From: an uncultured Haemophilus sp.
Lineage (GTDB): Bacteria > Pseudomonadota > Gammaproteobacteria > Enterobacterales > Pasteurellaceae
Length of the DNA stretch: 5,451 nt
Assembly (NCBI GenBank): GCA_902481695.1
Contig: CABSXY010000130.1
Span: forward strand, 1 to 5,451
Direction of reading: 5' to 3'
This document shows positions 1 to 5,451 of the stretch, piece after piece (within the stretch, counting starts at the first letter, position 1; each line of letters begins with the position of its first letter). The notes under the pieces were generated by a model. The model did no database searches, was not told where the DNA came from, and worked only from the letters and a program-made list of their open reading frames with translations. The translations under genes and the position numbers were made by a program.

Positions 1-987
1 TTCATCGAAAAGCATAAAACGCAATCCCTCACTTATTTTGAATTTAGCACGTTGTCAGCTTTGCATTTATTTAAACAAGCGAAACTAGATGTCGTCATTT
101 TAGAAGTGGGGCTTGGTGGGCGTTTGGATGCAACGAATATTGTCGATAATGATCTGGCCGTTATCACCAGTATCGATATTGATCATACGGATTTTCTAGG
201 TTCAACACGTGAAGAAATTAGCTTTGAAAAAGCAGGTATTTTTCGCGCAAATAAATCGGTTGTGATTGGCGAACCAAATGTCCCGCGACCTATGTTAGAA
301 CAAGCGGAGAAATTACATTGCCATGTTTCACGTCGAGATGTTAATTGGTCGTTTAAAGCCAATGAGCAAACTTGGATGTGGCAGAGCAACAAAGTGCGGT
401 TAGAAAATCTGCCGTTTTGCCAAATTCCATTAGCTAATGCAGCAACCGCTTTGGCGACCGTTGAGCAATTACCTTTTGATATTTCTGTCGAGACCATTAA
501 ACGTTCATTAATTGAAGTGGAATTGGTGGGGCGTTTCCAACAATTGAAAGGTAATCAATTAGAAAAATTGGCAGAGCGATTGAGTGTACCTTATTCACAG
601 TTGCCAAAAGTGATCATCGATGTTGGGCATAATCCCCATGCGGCAAAATATTTAGCTGAAAAATTGACCGCACTTAAAACACAAATTTCAGGTCGAATCA
701 TTGCCGTTTGCGGTATGTTAAAAGATAAAGATGCCGAGTCGGTGTTTACCCAACTTACTTCCGTTATTGACCAATGGCATTGTGTAACATTAGGTGGTTA
801 CCGTGGTCAATCAGGCGATGACTTAAATGCAAAATTAACAACAGTTTGCCCATCAGCAAAAAGTGTTTCTGAAGACTCTGTCATTGAAGGGGCTCAAAGT
901 GCGGTTAAAAATGCAGATAAAAATGACATTGTGCTGGTATTTGGATCTTTTCACACAGTGGGAGAGTTTTTAGAATATTTAGCATAA
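1..987 (+). CDS. folC: Bifunctional dihydrofolate synthase / folylpolyglutamate synthase, 5'-truncated by window edge
   Basis: FolC is a cytoplasmic ATP-dependent ligase. It joins L-glutamate to dihydropteroate to make dihydrofolate, then lengthens the polyglutamate tail of reduced folates. The frame is open from base 1 and 328 residues are visible. E. coli FolC has about 420, so roughly the first 100, including the P-loop, lie outside the window. Seen (numbered from the first visible codon): the EVGLGGRLDATN block at 35-46 with the Mg-binding Glu35, the DHTDFLG block at 61-67 with His62, and EKAGIFR at 76-82 with Lys77, the lysine carbamylated in this family. The linker PLANAATAL (143-151) leads into the C-terminal glutamate-ligase domain with DVGHNPHAA (207-215) and a closing VFGSFHTVGEFL. 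The TTG at 52 is only an internal codon, not the start. No frameshift is seen. The gene carries three DNA uptake signals and converges on gltS. The identification is firm from motif order and close similarity to E. coli FolC. Confidence 0.96.
   Translation, partial: FIEKHKTQSLTYFEFSTLSALHLFKQAKLDVVILEVGLGGRLDATNIVDNDLAVITSIDIDHTDFLGSTREEISFEKAGIFRANKSVVIGEPNVPRPMLEQAEKLHCHVSRRDVNWSFKANEQTWMWQSNKVRLENLPFCQIPLANAATALATVEQLPFDISVETIKRSLIEVELVGRFQQLKGNQLEKLAERLSVPYSQLPKVIIDVGHNPHAAKYLAEKLTALKTQISGRIIAVCGMLKDKDAESVFTQLTSVIDQWHCVTLGGYRGQSGDDLNAKLTTVCPSAKSVSEDSVIEGAQSAVKNADKNDIVLVFGSFHTVGEFLEYLA
392..400 (+). repeat. DNA uptake signal sequence (USS), Haemophilus type, copy 1
   Basis: This is an exact AAGTGCGGT core preceded by A and followed by an AT-rich stretch (TAGAAAAT), as in the extended Haemophilus uptake consensus. 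It lies inside folC. Such sites are bound by the competence uptake machinery in Pasteurellaceae of the Haemophilus branch, so the copy indicates lineage rather than gene function. Confidence 0.88.
667..675 (-). repeat. DNA uptake signal sequence (USS), Haemophilus type, copy 2
   Basis: This is an exact core in reverse orientation (ACCGCACTT on the plus strand). Read on the minus strand it is AAGTGCGGT followed by CAATTTTT, very close to the extended consensus with its downstream AT-rich segment. It lies in the C-terminal domain of folC and encodes part of LTALKT. Confidence 0.9.
897..905 (+). repeat. DNA uptake signal sequence (USS), Haemophilus type, copy 3
   Basis: This is an exact AAGTGCGGT core followed by TAAAAATG, in the last 100 bases of folC. 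It has the same orientation as copy 1. It is not paired with copy 2 as a terminator-like inverted repeat, because they are over 200 bp apart. Confidence 0.88.
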
Positions 988-1003
988 TGGGTTTGCAAAA
1001 TAA

Positions 1004-1034
1004 AAAGGCTGACAAGATGTCAGCCTTTCTTTTT
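1004..1034. terminator. Bidirectional intrinsic terminator between convergent folC and gltS
   Basis: A perfect 11-bp stem is formed by AAAGGCTGACA (1004-1014) and TGTCAGCCTTT (1018-1028), with a 3-base loop AGA. On the plus strand it is followed by CTTTTT after the three T of the stem, giving a U-rich tail for folC transcripts. Read on the minus strand the hairpin is followed by TTATTTTG, so it also serves gltS transcripts. It starts 16 bases after the folC stop and ends 8 bases before the gltS stop on the other strand, the standard place for a shared terminator. Confidence 0.93.
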
Positions 1035-1042
1035 ACGTTTTA

Positions 1043-2257
1043 TTAGTGAAGCGCTTCAACAACGCTTAAGAACATTTTTAAGATACCGGCATTTAATAAG
1101 TCGATAAAGAATGCCCCTACCATTGGTACGATTAAGAACGCTTTGTGAGATGGTCCGAAACGACTGGTAATCGCTTGCATGTTAGCAACAGCTGTTGGTG
1201 TTGCACCGAGACCAAAACCACAGTGACCCGCACTTAATACAATCGCATCATAATCTTTGCCCATCATACGGTATGTGACATAGATAGCGAAGAAAGCCAT
1301 GAAGACAACTTGAACCGCTAAGATAATTAATACATCTGTTGCAAGACCTGCTAATTCCCAAAGTTTGAGAGACATTAAAGCAATCGCTAAGAAGATAGAT
1401 AAACCTACGCTACCTAATACGTCAATCGCTGAATCAGCCACTTGAAATTTAAATAAATTAGTTAAGCTGTTACGAATAATTACACCAGTAAACAAACACC
1501 ATACGAATGTTGGTAATTGCATTTGTGTACCTTTTGTTAAGCCATCTAAGTATTGACCGATGAGTAAACATAAAGAAAGCATTGCGATGGTCTCAATGAT
1601 TGAGCGCGCATTGATTTTACGTTTGTAAGTTGGATGCTCAAATGCTTCTTGTACGTCATCTACTTCATCATTCTCTGGATTCTCACCTTGTTTTTGATGA
1701 TTTAATAAATAACGAGATACTGGACCACCTAAGATACCACCAAAGACTAAACCGAATGTGGCACATGCCATGGCGATTTCTGTCGCAGCCGGTAGATTAA
1801 ATTCTTTAGTGAATGTTTCTGCCCATGCCGCACCTGTACCATGACCACCGGTTAGGGTAACTGAACCAGCAAGTAAGCCGTAAGCAGGATCAATGCCTAA
1901 TAATTGAGTACCTAAAATACCGATGACATTTTGGAAAACAATGAGAAGGGCAGCGACAAGTAGGAAGATAACTAATGGTTTTCCGCCTTTAACTAAGCGG
2001 GCAAAGTTTGCACTTAAACCGATAGAGGAGAAGAATACCAACATCATAGAGGTTTGTAAGCTTTTCTCAAAAGTGAATGAAGTGCCATTTACTTTGTATA
2101 AAATGGTTAATGCAATAGCCACAATAAAGCCGCCAACAACAGGCTCAGGGATATTAAATGTTTGTAAAACTCGAATGCGTTTTACTAGAAAAAAACCGAG
2201 TAATAATACAAAACTTGCTAAAGCAAGTGTTTGATAGGTATCAAAAACAATATTCAC
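1043..2257 (-). CDS. gltS: Sodium/glutamate symporter GltS
   Basis: GltS is an inner-membrane carrier of the ESS family that imports L-glutamate with Na+. The 404-residue product is complete; E. coli GltS has 401. It shows the family's two inverted halves, each a bundle of hydrophobic segments (roughly 8-180 and 215-400). The re-entrant loop motifs are GGHGTGAAW at 137-145 and GHCGFGLGATPTAVANM at 344-360, with AITSRFGPSH just after. A hydrophilic, acidic stretch at about 186-210 (PENDEVDDVQEAFEHP) is the cytoplasmic linker between halves. The start codon is GTG at 2255-2257. It is chosen because a consensus AGGAGG lies 7 bases upstream and the N-terminus then aligns with E. coli GltS. It follows parC by 36 bp with no terminator between, so read-through from parC is likely, and it ends at the shared terminator. 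No defect is seen. Confidence 0.97.
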   Translation of the reverse strand: MNIVFDTYQTLALASFVLLLGFFLVKRIRVLQTFNIPEPVVGGFIVAIALTILYKVNGTSFTFEKSLQTSMMLVFFSSIGLSANFARLVKGGKPLVIFLLVAALLIVFQNVIGILGTQLLGIDPAYGLLAGSVTLTGGHGTGAAWAETFTKEFNLPAATEIAMACATFGLVFGGILGGPVSRYLLNHQKQGENPENDEVDDVQEAFEHPTYKRKINARSIIETIAMLSLCLLIGQYLDGLTKGTQMQLPTFVWCLFTGVIIRNSLTNLFKFQVADSAIDVLGSVGLSIFLAIALMSLKLWELAGLATDVLIILAVQVVFMAFFAIYVTYRMMGKDYDAIVLSAGHCGFGLGATPTAVANMQAITSRFGPSHKAFLIVPMVGAFFIDLLNAGILKMFLSVVEALH

Positions 2258-2264
2258 GAAATAT

Positions 2265-2270
2265 CCTCCT
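2265..2270 (-). promoter_or_regulatory. Strong ribosome binding site of gltS
   Basis: On the minus strand this reads AGGAGG, a full anti-16S match, with a 7-base spacer to the GTG start at 2257. It decides the start of gltS and probably compensates for the non-ATG codon. It lies in the 36-bp gap after parC. Confidence 0.9.
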
Positions 2271-2293
2271 ATTTAGTTTGGTTTCGAGAATTC

Positions 2294-4549
2294 TTATGAG
2301 TTGTGTTCGGGTTCAACTACCACAATATCAACATTGCTATGTAATCCTCGTGGTAATTGGGAGCCTTTTCTGCCGCGTTCCGCACGGAATTTTTGCAGAT
2401 CTTCCGGTTTTAATGTGATTTTTCGTTTGCCGGAATGGAACTCAAGGCTAGCCTGTTCTGAAATTAAGAACAATTTCACCAATAATTCTGACCGCGCTTT
2501 TGCATTCGCTGCTGGAATACTGATGATTTTGTTGCCTTTCCCTTTTGATAATGCCGGTAAATCCCGTACCGGAAAAATCAGCATTCGACCCGCTGAAGTG
2601 AGGGACACAAGAAGTGAGGCCGACTCGGAAAGTGTCTCAGGTTTCAAGACTTTCGCATTTTCTGGCAAAGAAATCAAGGCTTTTCCTGCTTTATTACGCG
2701 CAATTAAATCTTCAAATTTGCAAATAAAACCATATCCTGCATCTGATGCCATCAATAATTCTTGTTTTTCAGGTTCCATAATAACCTGTTCAATGATCGC
2801 ACCTGGCGGTAATGTCAGTTTACCGGTGAGCGGTTCACCTTGTGAACGCGCAGAAGGCAAGCTTAATGGATCTAAAGCATAGCTACGACCGGTGCTGTCA
2901 ATAAAGATCACCGGTTGATTACTTTTACCACAAGCGTGAGCGAGATATTTATCGCCTGCTTTGTAGCTTAATCCTGCCGGATCAATGTCATGACCTTTTG
3001 CACAGCGTACCCAACCCATTTCAGATAAGATAACGGTAACAGGTTCTGCTGGAGTCATTTCACTTTCAGAAATCGCTTTCGCTTCTTCACGCTCAACTAA
3101 TTGAGACATTCTAGGGCTGGCGTATTTTTTCGCATCTTCTTGAATTTCTTTTTTGATCAAGGTATTTAAGCGACGCTCCGATCCTAAAATTAACTCTAAA
3201 TTTGACCGCTCTTCTTCGAGTTTATCTTTTTCAGCTTGCAATTGATGTTCTTCTAATTTGGCTAAATGACGTAAACGTAAGTTTAAAATGGCTTCTGCCT
3301 GTTCATCACTTAAGTTAAAGCGAGCCATTAAAACTTGTTTAGGTTCATCTTCAGTACGAATAATTTCAATCACTTCATCAATATTGAGGAAGGCAATCAT
3401 CAAACCATCTAAAATGTGCAAACGAGCGAGTACTTTATCTAAACGATGTTGTAAACGACGCGTTACTGTTGTGCGACGGAATGTCAGCCATTCGGTAAGA
3501 ACTTGAAGTAAGCCTTTCACGGCTGGTTTATGATCAAGCCCGATCATATTCATATTCACACGATAGCTTTTTTCGAGATCTGTCGTTGCAAATAAATGCG
3601 CCATTAAGGCATCTGTGTCAACGCGATTTGAACGCGGGACAAGCACGATACGCACAGGATTTTCATAATCTGCTTCATCACGAATATCTTCCACCATTGG
3701 TAATTTTTTCGCGGTCATTTGCTCAGCAATTTGAGCAATAATTTTCGATGGTGAAGATTGATGAGGAAGTGCACTAATGATGATTTCACCGTCTTCTTTA
3801 TGCCATGTTGCACGCATTTTGATAGAACCACGACCGGTTTCATACATTTTGCGAATATCATCTTTAGGGGAAATAATTTCCGCTTCAGTTGGGAAATCAG
3901 GGCCTTGAATGATATTGAGTACATCGTCTAATCCCGCTTTTGGATTATCTAATAACAGGACAGCTGCATCCGCCACTTCATTAATATTGTGTGGTGGAAT
4001 ATCGGTTGCCATCCCGACGGCAATCCCGGTGGTGCCGTTTAAGAGAATCTGAGGCAAACGAGCAGGCAAATATTGTGGTTCTTCTAAGGTGCCATCAAAG
4101 TTCGGTTGGAAATCAACAGTGCCTTGACCTAATTCAGATAATAGAATTTCAGAGATTTTGGACAAGCGAGATTCTGTATAACGCATTGCCGCGAATGATT
4201 TAGGATCATCTGGCGCCCCCCAGTTTCCTTGGCCATCCACTAAAGGATAACGGTAAGAAAAGGGCTGAGCCATTAATACCATGGCTTCATAACAAGCGAA
4301 GTCACCGTGTGGGTGGAATTTACCTAACACATCACCGACGGTACGCGCAGATTTTTTAAATTTCGCTGCAGCATTTAAACCCAGTTCAGACATCGCATAA
4401 ACAATACGACGTTGGACAGGCTTTAAGCCATCACCAATAAAAGGCAATGCACGATCCATGATGACGTACATTGAATAATTAAGGTAAGCCTTTTCTGTAA
4501 AGGTGCGAAGTGGCATCTGCTCGATGCCTTCGTAGTTAATATTGCTCAT
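2294..4549 (-). CDS. parC: DNA topoisomerase IV subunit A, with Phe at quinolone-resistance position 84
   Basis: ParC is the DNA breakage-reunion subunit of topoisomerase IV (ParC2ParE2), which decatenates daughter chromosomes. The product is complete at 751 residues; E. coli ParC has 752. Seen in order: the winged-helix and tower region with KPVQRR (43-48), the gate helix with HGDFACYE (81-88), the DNA-linking Tyr124 in AAMRYTES next to Arg123, and the intercalating Ile176 in TTGIAVGM. A charged coiled-coil stretch follows at about 405-475 and then the C-terminal beta-pinwheel from about 505. No canonical GyrA box is present, as expected for ParC. The ATG at 4549 is preferred over the one at residue 12 because it gives the Haemophilus numbering and N-terminus. 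Residue 84 is Phe instead of Ser, while Gly82, Asp83 and Glu88 are normal. The gene starts 11 bp after the nitrite reductase stop, with a weak ribosome site. No parE is visible in the window. Confidence 0.98.
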   Translation of the reverse strand: MSNINYEGIEQMPLRTFTEKAYLNYSMYVIMDRALPFIGDGLKPVQRRIVYAMSELGLNAAAKFKKSARTVGDVLGKFHPHGDFACYEAMVLMAQPFSYRYPLVDGQGNWGAPDDPKSFAAMRYTESRLSKISEILLSELGQGTVDFQPNFDGTLEEPQYLPARLPQILLNGTTGIAVGMATDIPPHNINEVADAAVLLLDNPKAGLDDVLNIIQGPDFPTEAEIISPKDDIRKMYETGRGSIKMRATWHKEDGEIIISALPHQSSPSKIIAQIAEQMTAKKLPMVEDIRDEADYENPVRIVLVPRSNRVDTDALMAHLFATTDLEKSYRVNMNMIGLDHKPAVKGLLQVLTEWLTFRRTTVTRRLQHRLDKVLARLHILDGLMIAFLNIDEVIEIIRTEDEPKQVLMARFNLSDEQAEAILNLRLRHLAKLEEHQLQAEKDKLEEERSNLELILGSERRLNTLIKKEIQEDAKKYASPRMSQLVEREEAKAISESEMTPAEPVTVILSEMGWVRCAKGHDIDPAGLSYKAGDKYLAHACGKSNQPVIFIDSTGRSYALDPLSLPSARSQGEPLTGKLTLPPGAIIEQVIMEPEKQELLMASDAGYGFICKFEDLIARNKAGKALISLPENAKVLKPETLSESASLLVSLTSAGRMLIFPVRDLPALSKGKGNKIISIPAANAKARSELLVKLFLISEQASLEFHSGKRKITLKPEDLQKFRAERGRKGSQLPRGLHSNVDIVVVEPEHNS
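4286..4309 (-). other. ParC quinolone-resistance-determining codons 81-88, with Phe84 (TTC)
   Basis: Codons 81-88 encode His-Gly-Asp-Phe-Ala-Cys-Tyr-Glu. The family, including E. coli (Ser80) and H. influenzae (Ser84), has Ser at the fourth place. That serine and the acidic residue four positions on (Glu88 here) hold the water-metal ion bridge that anchors fluoroquinolones. Codon 84 is TTC at 4300-4298 on the minus strand, one transition away from the Ser codon TCC. The flanking codons are unchanged. Loss of the serine hydroxyl to a bulky hydrophobic residue is an established resistance change; resistance of this strain is inferred. Confidence 0.9.
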
Positions 4550-4550
4550 A

Positions 4551-4557
4551 TTCTTCT
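4551..4557 (-). promoter_or_regulatory. Weak ribosome binding site of parC in the gap after the nitrite reductase gene
   Basis: The 11-bp gap reads ATTAGAAGAAT on the minus strand. Its AGAAG core is a poor and close-set Shine-Dalgarno match ahead of the ATG at 4549. With the upstream stop only 11 bp away, translation of parC may partly rely on ribosomes finishing the nitrite reductase gene, or on a leader not visible here. Confidence 0.45.
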
Positions 4558-4560
4558 AAT

Positions 4561-5451
4561 CTATTTTCTGGTTGCACCAGAATTCTCATCTGAATGTTCG
4601 TGAGGAGAATGTCCCATATCTATTCCTTTATGACTGTCTATTTCATAAGGAACAGGTTGAGGTTTTTGTGGATTGGCTTCTTTAAAGGCTTCGTCTTTTA
4701 GTTTTCCGGAATAAATATTCGGATTTTTTTCGCCTTCGACCACGATTTGTCCCATCGTACCTTTATTCACAGCACGGAAAATGGAGTGATCCATAAAGAC
4801 ATAAGTGCCAGGTACATCAATTCGAGTTTCTACCATTGTGGCACTGCCGGATGGAATCAAGGTAGTTTGAACATTGTGATTAACAAGCGTACCGCCTTCC
4901 ACATATACATTGTCAAATACTGCACCGATTAAGTGGAAAGAAGAGCATAAATTCGGCCCCGCATTTCCTACAAATAGGCGAATTGTTTCGCCAGTTTTTG
5001 CTTTTAAGGCATTTTCATCCATAGTTGCGCCGACTTTGCCGTTGAAGAGGACATATTCTGGGCGCTCATCAATAGCTTTTTTCATACTAAACGGCTGCAA
5101 GCCAGGATCGCCAAATTCACCTTTTGTATAGAATTCACTTTGCATAATGTAAAATTCACGATCCACTTTTGGTAAGCCTTCTTTTGGCTCAACTAAAACT
5201 AAACCATACATCCCTTTAGCAAGGTGAATATCCACAGGCTGGCTGCCGCAGTGGTATAAATAAATCCCCGAACGTAACGCTCTAAATTGGAAGGTCGATG
5301 TACGTGTTGGTGGCGTTTCACTCGCGATAGCACCGCCCATTGGCACAGCGGCAGCATGAAAATCGATACTGTGCGGCATCATTGAACTCGCTGAATTGGA
5401 AAGTTGCACTTCCACCATATCGCCTTCGCGTACACGAATGAATGGCGCAGG
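4561..5451 (-). CDS. aniA: Copper-containing nitrite reductase, AniA/NirK type, 5'-truncated by window edge
   Basis: This enzyme reduces nitrite to nitric oxide at paired type-1 and type-2 copper sites in a homotrimer, outside the cytoplasm. The frame is open to the right edge and 296 residues are visible; the N-terminus, with any signal or lipoprotein peptide, is missing. Numbered from the first visible codon, all expected copper ligands are present: type 1 His27, Cys68, His76 and Met81; type 2 His32, His67 and His222. The catalytic Asp30 (MPHSIDFH) and His173 (SSFHLIG) are also there. The short Cys-x7-His spacing and GMYGLVLVEPKEGLPKVD match neisserial AniA rather than the longer loop of classical NirK. 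After the second cupredoxin domain (ending about 240) comes a 56-residue Pro- and His-rich tail. The ATG at 5418 is internal. The stop (TAG) lies 11 bp before parC. The alternative reading, a general multicopper oxidase, is unlikely given the paired motifs. Confidence 0.93.
   Translation of the reverse strand, partial: PAPFIRVREGDMVEVQLSNSASSMMPHSIDFHAAAVPMGGAIASETPPTRTSTFQFRALRSGIYLYHCGSQPVDIHLAKGMYGLVLVEPKEGLPKVDREFYIMQSEFYTKGEFGDPGLQPFSMKKAIDERPEYVLFNGKVGATMDENALKAKTGETIRLFVGNAGPNLCSSFHLIGAVFDNVYVEGGTLVNHNVQTTLIPSGSATMVETRIDVPGTYVFMDHSIFRAVNKGTMGQIVVEGEKNPNIYSGKLKDEAFKEANPQKPQPVPYEIDSHKGIDMGHSPHEHSDENSGATRK

Noticed and set aside
52..54. TTG at 52 as the start of folC
   Set aside because: The frame is open upstream to base 1 and the upstream residues (SLTYFEF) match conserved FolC sequence, so the true start lies outside the window.
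1047..1058. 12-bp perfect palindrome TGAAGCGCTTCA at the end of gltS
   Set aside because: It encodes the last codons of GltS (Glu-Ala-Leu-His) and has no loop or T-tract. The nearby 1004-1034 hairpin already explains termination, so chance or coding constraint is enough.
2271..2330. Possible separate gltS promoter at the parC end (TTGATA- and TTGAAC-like elements on the minus strand)
   Set aside because: No -10 hexamer of reasonable quality falls at 16-18 bp spacing from either element, so I could not support a promoter.
2301..2882. Plus-strand open frame of 193 codons opposite the parC C-terminal region
   Set aside because: It lies wholly antisense to a well-conserved gene and resembles no family I recognise. 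It has no convincing ribosome site, and long antisense frames are expected opposite a long coding gene.
4136..4138. ParC Ser138 as a second resistance change (N138S is listed in H. influenzae surveys)
   Set aside because: Ser is the normal residue at the equivalent place in E. coli ParC (LLSELGQG), so it is natural variation between species rather than evidence of selection.
5416..5418. ATG at 5418 as the start of the nitrite reductase gene
   Set aside because: Eleven in-frame codons continue to the window edge with cupredoxin-like sequence (FIRVREGD), and the first domain would be incomplete if translation began here.

Overview
The window looks like chromosomal DNA from a Haemophilus-type member of the Pasteurellaceae. 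Three exact copies of the 9-bp Haemophilus uptake signal (AAGTGCGGT) lie in folC, the base composition is AT-rich, and ParC and GltS read like the H. influenzae and E. coli proteins I know. The ParC residue numbering matches the Haemophilus system exactly (residues 82-88, active-site Tyr124). A nitrite reductase gene suggests a species other than the H. influenzae reference strain. H. parainfluenzae is a guess the sequence alone cannot settle.

Layout: (1) Bases 1-987, plus strand, hold the 3' three quarters of folC (dihydrofolate synthase/folylpolyglutamate synthase), cut by the left edge. (2) Bases 988-1042 are the gap between convergent genes, with one strong hairpin terminator that works in both directions. 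(3) On the minus strand, reading from right to left, are the 3' part of a copper nitrite reductase gene of the AniA/NirK type (4561-5451, cut by the right edge), a complete parC for topoisomerase IV subunit A (2294-4549) and a complete gltS sodium/glutamate symporter (1043-2257). The gaps between them are only 11 and 36 bp, with no terminator visible, so they can form one transcription unit ending at the shared terminator.

The three minus-strand genes do not form one pathway: they cover nitrite reduction in the periplasm or at the outer membrane, chromosome decatenation, and glutamate uptake. Their linkage looks like positional co-transcription rather than a functional module. There is no gene-free stretch above 300 bases, and no mobile element, CRISPR array, tRNA or rRNA.

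The observation that most deserves attention is ParC residue 84. It is Phe (codon TTC at 4298-4300), where the family has Ser in the quinolone-binding region. This is a classic fluoroquinolone-resistance position. I saw no evidence of an undescribed biological system here; the rest is ordinary housekeeping sequence with some points of context and tail composition worth checking.
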